Position numbers and translations under genes: made by a program
Part shown: in pieces, positions 1 through 10,744 of the stretch
How positions within the stretch are numbered: position 1 is the stretch's first letter
How the letters are laid out: the number at the start of each line of letters is the position of its first letter
Notes under the pieces: model-generated
Seen by the model: only the letters and a program-made list of their open reading frames with translations
What the model was told of the DNA's origin: nothing
Databases searched by the model: none
NCBI GenBank assembly: GCA_022448245.1
Contig: JAKVCO010000014.1
Coordinates: 26,085-90,084 of the forward strand
Length of the DNA stretch: 64,000 nucleotides
Reading direction: 5' to 3'
Origin: Paracoccaceae bacterium
GTDB lineage: Bacteria > Pseudomonadota > Alphaproteobacteria > Rhodobacterales > Rhodobacteraceae

Positions 1-1
1 C

Positions 2-589
<588 letters not shown>

Positions 590-599
590 GGCGCATCTG

Positions 600-3500
600 C
601 TAGAAGGTCGCCCTTAACGTCACGATCTCGGTTGGTCGCAAGGACAGCTCCACCGTCTCAGCGGCGGGAAGCTCCTTCTGGGTCACGCCGAAGATATCTG
701 TCACGCGCAGGCGCTTCAGCTTGGTGGCAAAGCTCAGCTGCACCTTCTGCGCCTCGCGCCGTGCCTCAAAGAAGCGATACTCAATCTCACCGTCTACCGG
801 GCGCACAGTCTCGACCACGACGCCACTGGGCGCCTCGATAACAGGGGCAACCTCTGGGCCTAGGGCCACGCGGAGGGGGGCGTTCAAATCATAGGCCGCA
901 TGGTCGAGTTCGGTGCGATCGAGCTTTGCTATGGGCAAGAAGGCATAGGTGAACACGTGCCGCCCTTGATCCGCGACGGGATCAGGCGACGTCGCCGATT
1001 TGATCAGAGACAACCGCATCACGTGGCCATGGATGTCATGCCCGTATTTGCAATCGTTGAGCAGCACTGTGCCCCGCTCCCCATCTGCCAAAAGCGCCCA
1101 CTTCTGCGCAAGAACCTCGAAGCGCTCGGCGTCGAAATCAGACGCCCTGGAGGTGGAGCGACGGATCGCGCCCATTGAATGTCTTAGAGCGCGGTTTCCG
1201 TCGACACGGCGACCGGGAACGCAACTTTGAGGAGGATGCGGCTCATGCGCCAATCGATCTCGGCCACAAAATCGATGCGTCTTGAGCCTGCCGTCAGGCG
1301 GATCGTCTGAACGATCTCGCAGCCACGCCACAGATGTATGACGTGAACAGCGGCGCGCACGGGCCCGTTCTCGACCACCTCGAACTGGCGAGCATTCGTG
1401 ACCTCTTCCTGATTGTCTTGGCAATAGGGGTCGAAGTCCCACACGTCCCAGCAGACGGGGCGGTCTTCAAAGGCAATCAGGCAGTTCCCATGCTCCCCCT
1501 CGGCCAGCGCCTGCCAGCCAGTCGCGACGTCTGTCACCTCGGCGATATGAGCGTTGGGCAGGATTTTTACCCGGATCAGACCGTTGTCGAGCCAGGCTGT
1601 CTTCTCCCCGACCGAGGCCCGCGCCCCATGCTTAGGGGTTTGGACCGTGCCAATCGCGCGCGCCGAATAGCCTGGCAAATGAGCGAAGTAGCAAAGCGCC
1701 CCGTCCGAGGTCTTTTGAGCGGCGTGGGTTTCAGCTGCGCCTTTCACCTCCGCCACGCGGGGCCCGCGCGTGGGAGCCGTATTGATCGCAACAAAAGGCC
1801 CGTCCTTAGGCAGGAGGGACTGCACCTTGGCCTCAAGCCCCTCCCGCAGTGCGGCGAGATCGCGCCGGGCCTCGTCGAAGACTTCCATGATCGACGTCCC
1901 CGTCAGAATGTCATGGAGTTGATGGACACAAAACGTCTTCCACTCCCGCGTTAAATCAATGTCCTCGCGGACCATGGCCGCAAGCGCCTCAGCTTCATGG
2001 AGGGCCCGTTCGGCCTTCCTGTTGGCCCGTTTGATCCACCCTTGGGAGGTGAACACCCCGGTGCACTTCCATGTAGTGTTCGCCCGCGTGGAATTGCCCC
2101 TCGGGCACATCGGTGGCGTCCATCCACGCTTTGACGGTCGAGATGGCAAAGCGTGGCATACCGGGCATGGCGCTGGAAGCGTGCGCTTTTGAAATCAGCT
2201 CTTCGGTCGGCCCGCCGCCGCCGGCACCGTAGCCATAGCAGATAGGCAGGTGATCAGTGGCAGCGCCATGAGCGTTTGAGAGCGTGCCCCGCACCTCAGC
2301 CGCCGAAAGATCGCTTTTGTAATTGGTGGGGAACGGCAGATACTCGACGACCCGCGGCGTCGTCAGGATGTGGGCCTTCACGCGCGTGCCGTCGATGCCT
2401 TCCCAATGGTGCGAGGCCCAAGGGACGCGGTTGATCTGGTTCCAGTTGAGCTTGTTAGTCACGAACCACTAAAGCCCCGCCAGTTTCATGAGCTGCGGGA
2501 TCTGGCCGGGGAAACCGAAGGTGTCTGGCAGCCACAGGATCGGCGTCTCGACGTCGCCAAACTCCTCGCGGAAGAACGCGCGCCCCAGCGTGAGCTGACG
2601 CACCAACGCCTCAGGCCCCGGGATATTAAGGTCAGGTTCGACCCACATGCCCCCCATCACCTCCCACCGGCCCTCGGCCACCCGAGTTTTGATGCCCTCG
2701 TAAATCCCGGGGAAGTCCTGCTTGGTCATCTCGTAGAGCACGGGCTTGGAGTGCGAGAAACAAAAGCCGTCATCCACCTCCATCAAGCGCAGCACGTTGG
2801 AATAGATGCGTTGGTTCTTCAGCCTGATCTGAACGATCGTCCACAGATAGGCCACGTCCATATGCGCGTGCCCTATCCCGAGCAGCTGAGCTTCAAGCGG
2901 CGTGCCCGCCTCAAGCAGTGCCCCGCGCAGCGTCACCAAAGTGCCCGGGACCGAGGCATAAGCGGATCACAGGTATCGTGCACCCCGAAGGCCGCGTCGA
3001 GCACTGCAATCAGGTCAGGGTTGTCGGTGTGGGTGGCTGTGTCATGAACCGTCTGCGCCAGCCGGATGAAATCGAGCGTATCGGGGCAGCGTTCCACCAG
3101 CGCAGGCGCATCCATATAATGCTGCGCGCGACTGTTCGGATCAGGTGGCCAACCGGGGAGCCCTGTCCAGCCGTGCAGCGTGAGCACGTGGCTGCCTGCG
3201 GCACCCTCCGGCAAAGGGATGGTATGGTAGTAGCGATCCGCGCTGCCCAAAGGCAGCTCGCCCAGATAGACCATTGCCTCCGGGTGATTGAAGATATCAC
3301 CCAAGGCGTCGAGCGGTAGGGAAGCGCCAGATGCCGCGCGTCCCACCCTTCGGGGACGTGCACTGTCGTTTTCATGAGGAAGTCGAGGTCGCGCCGCCCC
3401 AGTAGCTATGGTGCGGGATCTCGAGCCAACCAGAGGGCGCCTCATCAAACGGCGCATCCACCATTGCTGTGGGAAGTTCCTTTAGCCGAAACGGCGGCAG

Positions 3501-3629
3501 CGGCTGTGACCGGCGATGCACTATGGGCGCGATAAGCGCGAGGCGTGCGCCTAGCTTTTCGCGGGTCAGCCTTAGCCGATGCAGCGCCCGTTGGCGGCGG
3601 TCGCGCTCTAGGTCTTGGAGATCATCCAT
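600..3629 (-). pseudogene. Alpha-mannosidase, glycoside hydrolase family 38, multiply broken
   Basis: The joined frames give a protein of about 1,000 residues, the usual length of bacterial/fungal GH38 enzymes that remove alpha-mannose from glycans. GIGHAHMDVAYLW carries the zinc-binding His and Asp, and LPDTFGF carries the catalytic nucleophile Asp. The frame is lost near 3400, near 3320, near 2940 and near 2057. There is an in-frame TAG at 2469-2471 (just before WFVTNKLNWNQ) and a TAA at 1184-1186, with a one-base loss a few bases later. At least six lesions mean no full enzyme can be made. The start ATG at 3629 overlaps the end of the upstream ATPase pseudogene (3622), so it was the last gene of that operon. 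Family assignment is firm; the original substrate is not known. Confidence 0.9.
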
Positions 3630-5182
3630 ATTTGCTGAGCTCAAACCCTTCGATCCCGCCGCGCAGGACGGCGGGGGCCTTCTCCGCCTCGTCGCGCATG
3701 GCGTCCGGATCCCATCCCTTCGTGCCCCAGGAGCAGTCGAAGTCTGACCAAGGGATCGAGTCGATCAGGAGCTGGGTATAGGGATGCTTCGGGGCGCCGA
3801 TGACTTCCTTCGGGGGCCTGCCTCGAAGACATGGCCTTTGAGGAGCACCATCAAGTAGTCGGACACGTGGTAGGCCGTGGGTGATGTAGAGGATCGAGAT
3901 CCCGTATTTGTCTTATCGTAGATGTTGGACAGGATCGTCGCGCGCAGGGATGCGTCCAAAATCGACACAAGCTCGTCCGCGATCAGGAGCTTGGGCGACA
4001 GCATCAGCGCACGGGCCACGATCAAGCGCCGCCTCTGGCCGCCGGAAAGCTGGTGGAGATCGCGGCTGAGCACGAGGCCCGGATCGAGGCCCACGGCAGA
4101 ACAGGCCTCCTCCATCGCTTGCTAAGTGTGCGCCTCGGATTTGGCGAGGCCGAACTGCTTGAACGGGAACTTCAGCGCGTGATCGACGCCGTAGAACAGG
4201 TTGAAGCAGACATAGGGGCTTGGAAGACGGCCTGCACGTTCTTGCGGAACTCAAGGCTTTGCGCGGCGGGCATCTTCTGGATGTCTTGCCCTTCAAAGAG
4301 GACCCTGCCCTGTGAAGGCTGGTTACTGCCCAACATGATCGAGCCCATCGTGGATTTGCCGGAGCCAGATTGGCCCACGATCGAGATGATCTGCGGCGTG
4401 TCCCCTTCGAGGGTAAACGACATCGGATGCAGCGCCGTGACGGGGCCGTAGTCCTTGCGCACGTTCGCAAAGCGCAGAAGCTGCTCCTTGGTGTGGCGCG
4501 CGGGCGACGGCGCGCCCTTCTCGGGGTTCAGGAAGCTCGCGCCCCCCACAAGCGGCACGGAGGAGATAAGGTCCTGCGTATAGGGATGCTGCGGGTTCTC
4601 GATGATTTGCTGGACGGTGCCATGCTCCACGAGCTCCCCGTCTTTTATGACGGCAAGCTCATCCACCGACTGAGCCATAAGCCCCATGTCGTGACCGATG
4701 AGGATGAGGCCCGAGCCGATTTGCGCCTGAATGTCCTTCAGTGTCTGCATGACCTGGCGCTGGGTGACCACGTCGAGCGCGGAGGTCGGTTCATCCGCGA
4801 TGATCAGGTCGTGGTTCAGGATAAGGCCCATCGCGATGCAAACGCGCTGCTTCATGCCGCCTGAGAGCTCGTGCGGGAATAGCTGCCCGGTGTGCCCCGG
4901 CAGGCCCGCAGAGGCCAGCGCCTCGTCAGAGCGTTTCTGAAGCTCCGCCCGCGATTGGGAGCCTTCGTGGGCGATGATGGCATCCCACATCCAAGGCTCG
5001 ACCCGCATGACCGGGTTGAGAGAATTCATTGCCCCTTGAGGGATATAGGCCACCGCCGACAGCCGCGCGCGGCGACCCTTTTGAATAGTCAGGTTCAGGC
5101 CCTTCACGGCCTGCACCACCCCGCGCGGCGTGGGAAACTCGATAGAGAGGTCTTTGAGTGTGAGGGCGGGTTTCGTGGTCAT
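3622..5182 (-). pseudogene. Double ABC ATPase of peptide/oligosaccharide importer (DppD-DppF fusion type), broken
   Basis: Two ABC domains in one gene would have powered the DppBC-like permeases upstream. Domain 1 keeps its Q-loop (YIPQGAMNSLNP), signature (LSGGMKQR), Walker B (IIADEPTSALD) and H-loop (IGHDMG). About 70-75 codons including Walker A are missing in frame near 5075, where TIQKG runs directly into RRARLSAVAY. Domain 2 has Walker A (GQSGSGKS), signature (LSGGQRRR) and Walker B (IADELVSILD, with L in place of the usual P). The frame shifts after VFQAP near 4250; a TAG lies at 4122-4124; two compensating shifts around 3905 disturb the H-loop; a further shift follows EAG near 3820. 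The start has a GGAGAG ribosome site. Pseudogene status is certain. Confidence 0.9.
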
Positions 5183-5389
5183 CTTGATCTCTCCAAGGAC
5201 GCGCGGACGCGACAGGCCTGACCTCGGAAGCGTGTAGGATTTGAGCGCGGTGTTGCCCGCGCTTTGGAAGTGAGTTCAGCTTGGACAGTCAGCCCCGCGT
5301 ATGCCAACCTAGGGGGAGGTCGGGCATGGCGCGGTCGCGCCGGGTACGTGCGGAGATCATTACACCTCCCTGTTCAGCAGAGAGGCCCC

Positions 5390-5411
5390 GCAGGGGCACG
5401 CGCGCCCCTGC
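5390..5411. other. Intergenic hairpin between permease and ATPase pseudogenes
   Basis: Perfect 8-bp stem GCAGGGGC / GCCCCTGC (5390-5397 and 5404-5411) with a six-base loop. It lies in the 243-bp gap (5183-5425) between the DppC-type permease and the ATPase. There is no T-tract on either strand, so it may have been an mRNA-stability element rather than a terminator. I see nothing else in this gap. Confidence 0.4.
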
Positions 5412-5425
5412 TCTAAGTTGAGACA

Positions 5426-6333
5426 TCATGACAGCTTCCTCAGACGCGGGTTCGACACTTCATCGAGGCCCAGGTTGATGAGGAGAAGACCGATGAACAT
5501 CGTGGCCAGCAGCAGCGTCGGCAGGCCCCACCACTACCAGAGGTTCTGGATCAACGCCCCTGCGTTGATGGCCTCATAGATCGTGCGGCCGAGCGTCGGG
5601 ATACGCTGCGGACCAAGTCCCAGCACCCCGAGCCCACCGCCGTCACGATCGCGGTCGTCACGTTGGCGATGAAGGAACCGAAGAGATAAGGCTCGAGGTT
5701 CGGCAGCATCTCTTTGAACATGATGTGGGTGGTCGACGCACCTGAAAGCTGCGCCATCTGCACGTAGCCCGACCGCTTCATCGACAGCACCTGCGCCCGG
5801 ATAAGGCGCGTGGGCGATTGCCAAAGGAAACCAGCGATCAGGAGCGCCATCATGGTGAGGGACACGTCCCCGAAGGAGCTCTGGAACACGACGAGGATCA
5901 GCAGCGGCGGGATGGTGATCATGACATCCGCCAGCACTCGGATCACATTGTCCGTGCGCCCGCCAATGAAGACCGCTGAGAAGCCCAGCGTGATCCCCAT
6001 GGACATGCCAATGAGCGACGCCAGCAGCCCCACAAAGAGCGTGTTCGGCGCGCCGATGATGAGGAGCGCAAGCAGATCGCGCCCGCCCCCATCTGTGCCG
6101 AGGGGCGATGTCCACTTCCCACCCTGCCCGCGCAAGTTCTCAAATCCGACCGGCGGCAGTTTGAGCGGCATGGAGCCTGTAAAGACGAGCTCCGGATCCC
6201 ACAGCAGGCGCCCCACGATGCCGAGGAAAACGATGCTCAAAAGGAGCCCCGCGCCCCAGAGCAGCTTGGGGTTGAGCCATGGGTTGTCGAAGCGGCGCAG
6301 ACGGCGGGCTTGCTTGCGCTCGGCCCGCGTCAT
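5426..6333 (-). pseudogene. ABC importer permease, DppC/OppC type, broken
   Basis: This would be the second membrane subunit of the peptide/oligosaccharide importer. The N-terminal frame shows the OppC-type cytoplasmic tail, a first membrane segment near residues 25-45, a periplasmic loop ending in SPLGTDGGGRDLLALL, and the permease core. The frame shifts after VTAVG near 5630 and continues as LGVLGLGPQRIPTLG, the usual C-terminal signature. A TAG at 5534-5536 then interrupts it just before WWGLPTLLLATMF. The original start was probably the ATG at 6365, overlapping the upstream stop as TGATG, with one base lost in the first dozen codons. The ATG at 6333 is the first in-frame start today. Confidence 0.88.
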
Positions 6334-6364
6334 CTTGGGGTATCGTTTGCAGAAGTCTCAGTCA

Positions 6365-7375
6365 TCACGCGGCCTCGTGGCGAATGCGAGGATCGATGAA
6401 CGGGTGGAGCAGATCGACAAGAAACACGCTGAGCGCGGTCATCAGGATGATGACGTAGCTGACGCCCTGAATGACCGGGAAGTCCTGATTGAGGATCGCG
6501 TCATAGAGGAGTTTGCCCATGCCGTTGTAGGCAAAGATGCGCTCCACAAGGACCTGCCCTGCGATCAGCAAACCGATCTTTAGGGCGAAGGCCGTGATCT
6601 GCGGCAAGAGCGCGTTCCGGATCATGTAGCGGTAAAGGATTTAGCGCGGGCGCAGGCCGTTGGCTTTGGCCAGCGTCACGTAGTCCTTCCCCTGCACCGT
6701 GATCATCAGACCCCGCATGCCGAGCGCCCAGAAGCCAAAGGTCGCGATTACGATAGAAAGCCCAGGCAGGAAGCCGTGGTAGATCACGGACTGCACGAAT
6801 TCCCACGTCCACGCGGGCTCCAAAAAGATCGAATAGGCGCCAGTCAGCGGAAACCACCTGAGCTGCGCGCTGAAAATCCACATCAGAAGCAGACCCGACA
6901 GGATCGGCGGGATCGAAGTGAAGACCATCGCCGCCGGGATCGCCACCTTCACGAGATTGGGCGACTTCTCCCACACCATCAGCGCGCCAAGGAGGTTACC
7001 AATGAAGAAGGTGATGATGAGCGACAGGATCATCAGCCCGAGCGTCCACGGCAGCGCGTTGAGAATAAGCGTGCTAACAGGCGTCGGGAAGGCCGCGGTG
7101 GAAAGGCCAAAGTCAAAGACAAGCGCGCCTGTGATGTCTTTGAAATACTGGACGATCAGCGGCTGATCGATGCCCATCTGCGCGCGCAGCTGGGCGAGGA
7201 TCTCTTCGGAATTGGCAACCGATCCGGCACCGGCGGCCATGCGGCCAAGCGCGATCTCGGCCGGATCGACCGGCGACAGGCGCGGGATGATCCAGATGAT
7301 CGTCGCCGCGATCAAAACGGTCAGCACCAGCGTCACTGCGCGTTTGATGAGGTATTCCCTTGGGATACGTCGCAT
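6365..7375 (-). pseudogene. ABC importer permease, DppB/OppB type, with internal stop
   Basis: Membrane subunit partnered with the DppC-type protein downstream. It starts MRRIPREYLIKRAV behind a GGGGAGGA ribosome site and has the OppB fold: an N-terminal membrane anchor, a periplasmic stretch (MGIDQPLIVQYFKDI) and several helices. The EAA-like loop GMRGLMITVQGKDYVTLAKANGLRPR is cut by a TAA at 6641-6643. The frame then continues perfectly as ILYRYMIRNALLPQITAFALK to the natural end IDPRIRHEAA. The single stop removes the last ~90 residues, including the rest of the coupling loop. This is the least damaged gene of the importer. Confidence 0.88.
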
Positions 7376-7431
7376 CGTGTCCTCCCCTGTTGGCGCGCCC
7401 CGGCGATGTATCCCGCCGTGAACACGAAAGT

Positions 7432-8235
7432 TTAGCTTTTGGCCTTCCCAGCCGCTTCCCGACTGATGTGATGGTTCCAGCCTCTCAGTACGAGCTGTTC
7501 GTCCGGATGCTCATTGCCCGCTTCGATATGATCATCGCCGGCATAAAGCTGGCACAGAATCGATTTCCGCGTCTTGTCTGACCGGTTGGGCATAGAGCCG
7601 TGAAGCGTGAAGTAGTGAATGAAGATGACGTCCCCGGCCTCGGCCTCGATCACGTTGGCGTCTTCAATCGGATGCGCGTCGAGTACATCGTTCTGCGCAG
7701 GCCCATTGGCGCCTTCGATGCGGCCCCAGCGGTGCGAGCCCGAATAGACACGCAGGCAGCCCATCTCGTCGGTGGCGTCAGAGACATGAATGATGCCCGC
7801 GATCATAGAATCGTTCGCCGTTGGGAAATAGGGCCAGTCCTGATGCATCGGGAACGGAGGGCCATTTTCGGACGGCTTCTGGAAGAGCTCTGAGTGGTGA
7901 AGAATGATGTCGGGCCCGAGGATCGCCCCCACGACGCCCAGAAAGCTCGGCGCCAGGAAGGCATCGAGCCAGGTGCGCGAATAGCGCTGCACATTATGCG
8001 TATGCAGGATCACATCGTCGGCGCGGGCGAGCTTGGCGGTTTCGCTGCCGTCCCATGTCGCATCAATCCGGTCCTCAGAGGACAAAAGCTGGCGCACGAT
8101 GGCGTCATAGCTGCCCTCTATCTGCTGAAGGGCGGCGGCATCGAAGACGCCCTTGGCGTGGTAATAGCCATCGCGCTCAAAAGCGGCGCGGATGTCGGAA
8201 GCATTGGCAACGGGGGTAATTGTCTCGAGGGACAT
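7432..8235 (-). CDS. Phytanoyl-CoA dioxygenase (PhyH) family protein
   Basis: Predicted cytoplasmic Fe(II)/2-oxoglutarate oxygenase, 267 residues, a usual length for bacterial PhyH proteins. The facial triad is visible as MHQDW (His-x-Asp, around residue 130) and the distal His in FTLHGSMPNRS. The Arg of RKSILCQL is a candidate 2-oxoglutarate anchor. It lies between the permease and binding-protein pseudogenes on the same strand, 56 bp from the permease start and 63 bp from the binding-protein stop. It is fully open with no lesion. The substrate is unknown; the setting suggests a compound delivered by the importer or released by the mannosidase. Confidence 0.85.
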   Translation of the reverse strand: MSLETITPVANASDIRAAFERDGYYHAKGVFDAAALQQIEGSYDAIVRQLLSSEDRIDATWDGSETAKLARADDVILHTHNVQRYSRTWLDAFLAPSFLGVVGAILGPDIILHHSELFQKPSENGPPFPMHQDWPYFPTANDSMIAGIIHVSDATDEMGCLRVYSGSHRWGRIEGANGPAQNDVLDAHPIEDANVIEAEAGDVIFIHYFTLHGSMPNRSDKTRKSILCQLYAGDDHIEAGNEHPDEQLVLRGWNHHISREAAGKAKS

Positions 8236-8298
8236 GGTCTGAAACCCAGTGGGAGGGGGAAAAGGACAGGCGCGAAATTACGCGCGTCCCAGAGGCAC

Positions 8299-10017
8299 TT
8301 ACTGGGTGCTCTCAAGGTTGTGGATGATCTGGTGCGTGTGGTTCCACCAGAAGAACGGATGGTTGTAGTAGTTCTCCGAGGTGGACCAACCGGTCCAGTA
8401 GGTTTCGTTCATCGGCGGAAGCTTTGCGGACTGAACGATGGGCACGAACGGCACCTTGGCATCGAGGTACTGATAGACCTCTGCGACGAGGGCCGGGATC
8501 TCCGGGTCGCCAAGCGCGCGGGAGCCGATGTCATTCACGATTGCGGAATAGGCATCTGCCCCCGGACCGTCCCAACGGGAGGTATTATTGAAGCCTGGCG
8601 AACGCTCACCCACCGGGACCACGTCCTTGGAGGTATAGAGCCCCATGGAGGCCCAAGGTTCGTTCACGGACCCGCAGGAGAGCCACCTGTAGGACATCTC
8701 ATAGGCACCGAATGGCAGAACCTCGCCCCAGAAGACGCCGTTCTCAACCGGCACCGCGCGAGCATCGATGCCAGCACGCTGGAACTGCTCCACGATGAGA
8801 TCAATGGTGCGGGTGTATTCCGTTGAGGCGGAGTTAACGTGGATCGCCACGGAGAGCGTCTCACCATCCTTCTCGTAGTAGTCCCCGTTCTGGGACCAAC
8901 CCTCGGCTTCCATCATCGCCTGAGCGCCTGCCACGTCGGGTTTGTCGCTGAGGCCGTAGCCCGCCTCGACCAATGCATCCATGACGGGTGCCATAGAGCC
9001 GTACTGCGCGAACATCGTCTTTGACGCGGTCGTCGCGCCCTCAAGCGCCACATTCAAGATCTGGCTGCAGTCGATGATCATCGAGGCAGCCTTGCGCATG
9101 TTGGCGTTGTCCCAGGGCGCGATGGTCGTGTTGATCTCGAGCTGGCGCGCACAAGGGTCGGCTGCCGCGAACGGATAATCCGGGAACCACGCACGAACGG
9201 CCGGGTTTTGCGCCTTGATCGCTTCGTGCGTGCCGATGGAGACGTTCTGAGCGGCGTCGAGCTGGTTGGTGACCATCAGCTGCGCGCGACTCTCTTCACC
9301 ACCGAATTCAAGAAAGATCACGCGCTCGGGCTCTGGCAGATCCATGAAGCCGGACTTCGCGCCCCACCAATCGTCATTGCGATCCCAGATCGCGCGGTTC
9401 GAGGCAGCGGAGGTGAAGGTTTAGGGGCCGGTGCCGATGGGCGGGTTAAACGCGAAGGTCGCCGCGTCCTGGCCGTTCCACACATGCTCCGGCATGATGA
9501 GGAAGGAGCAGAAGATGCGCACGCCAAAGTTTTCGACGAGGAAACGCGGGTTTGCGGCGTTGAGCGTGAACTTGATCGTGAGGTCGTCCACCTTCTCGAC
9601 CGAAGCGACCTGCGCGCGGATCGTGGACGCCTCGCGGGAGGAGGTTTCCTCGTGCGTCAGCGCCATGTTGACGGTGAAGACCACGTCATCGGCGTTGAAC
9701 GCCTCGCCGTCCGACCACTCCACCCCGTCGCGCAGGGAGACGGTGAACTCGGTGCTGTCGTCATTGGCTGCGGCGCCGGTTGCCAACCACGGATCAAGGT
9801 CGCCCGTGCCGGAGTTCAGAATGAAAGGCGGCTCCCACATCGCCTGATGCGCGCCGTGCATCCGCTTGGTGCCCGGCGTGAACCAGTTGAAGTTCTCCGG
9901 GTCCGTGATCGTCCGGTCCAAGTCGAAAATAACTGTGTTCTCGCGCGACACGCTCTGCGCCTAGGCGACAGAGGCCCCAAGAGCAAAGGCCGACGCGGTC
10001 AAAAAGAGCTTCTTCAT
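8299..10017 (-). pseudogene. Extracellular solute-binding protein, family 5 (DppA/OppA type), two internal stops
   Basis: The gene would encode a ~570-residue periplasmic binding protein for the downstream importer. MKKLFLTASAFALGASVA is a clear signal peptide, broken at its end by a TAG at 9961-9963, one codon before the AQS cleavage context. The mature part shows family-5 features such as RDGVEWSDGEAFNADDVVFT, and IGTGP followed by a TAA (9421-9423) where the family has a Tyr. The frame stays open on both sides of each stop, so these are point nonsense changes in an otherwise intact frame. A TTTCCTCCC-complement ribosome site precedes the ATG. Confidence 0.9.
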
Positions 10018-10036
10018 TTATTTCCTCCCAAAGTTT

Positions 10037-10050
10037 GGGGCTTCAGCCCC
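10037..10050. other. Short hairpin between MBL gene and binding-protein gene
   Basis: GGGGC / GCCCC stem (10037-10041, 10046-10050) with a TTCA loop, in the 46-bp spacer of the minus-strand operon. There is no T-tract, so it is more likely an intercistronic structure than a terminator. Confidence 0.3.
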
Positions 10051-10063
10051 TTAGAGCCCGAAA

Positions 10064-10744
10064 CTAACGCAGGTAGTCCATCACAAGGACTTGCGTCTTT
10101 TCAGGCAGATCAGATCGGTTCAGCGTGACCCTAGGTGAGCAAGCAAACTCAACATCGTCATCGTTGAAGTGGGCGAGAAAGCTCTCGATCCACATTGTAT
10201 TGCGCGGTTTGTAGGTGAGCGTGCGAAAGTGCATCGGGATCACCAGCTTGGGTTGCACGCGATGGATCATTTCCATCAGGTCGAGCAAAAGGGTCGTCAG
10301 ATAGCCCCCTGCCAGCGCGAAGAGGACATCCGTGTCCTCGAAAAACTCTTGCTGCTTGAACGTCAGCGGATTGCCGACATCGCCCATATGCGCGCATTTG
10401 AGGCCGTCGAGCTCGAACCGGTACATGCCGTTCTGGCCGGGCACTTCATGCTCGGGGTGGTGATCCCACTCCGCGGCTTCGATTGCCGTGATCTCCACGC
10501 CCTTGGCCGTGGCCCTCCCCCCGATCTGCGCCACGGTGAGTGCGTTGACGATCTCGGGCGCGCCGTGGATCAGATCACCACGGCAATGGGCGCTGTCGTC
10601 CTCGGAAGACATGATGACGAGGTCAGCAGGCTCCGTGATCGGCGGGCAGCCAATGTCTTCTGGCGTATAGGGGTCCGTCACGATCCGCGGACCGGTTTCA
10701 GGCACCAACCCAAAGGCGGCATGGCCATACCAGGTGACGTCCAT
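10064..10744 (-). CDS. MBL-fold protein (UlaG-like), atypical metal motif
   Basis: 226-residue cytoplasmic protein with metallo-beta-lactamase-fold landmarks: an N-terminal WYGHAAFGLVP strand-loop, CAHMGDVGNPL (His/Asp) in the middle and LVIPMHFRT (His) near residue 178. At the place of the canonical HxHxDH motif it reads SSEDDSAHC, so only an Asp and a His remain of that signature. It starts directly after the stop of the upstream PhyH gene (TGA then ATG), so the two are co-translated. The role is unknown: either a hydrolase with an altered metal site or a non-catalytic relative. It has no lesions although the downstream importer genes are broken. Confidence 0.7.
   Translation of the reverse strand: MDVTWYGHAAFGLVPETGPRIVTDPYTPEDIGCPPITEPADLVIMSSEDDSAHCRGDLIHGAPEIVNALTVAQIGGRATAKGVEITAIEAAEWDHHPEHEVPGQNGMYRFELDGLKCAHMGDVGNPLTFKQQEFFEDTDVLFALAGGYLTTLLLDLMEMIHRVQPKLVIPMHFRTLTYKPRNTMWIESFLAHFNDDDVEFACSPRVTLNRSDLPEKTQVLVMDYLR

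Noticed and set aside
3913..4470. 185-codon minus-strand frame inside the ATPase pseudogene
   Set aside because: It is an out-of-frame reading rich in Arg and Pro; the ABC motifs are found in the other two frames.
600..10017. Programmed stop-codon readthrough or a variant genetic code in the mannosidase-importer genes
   Set aside because: Frameshifts and a deletion occur in the same genes, neighbouring genes use normal stops, and intact genes have no internal stops.
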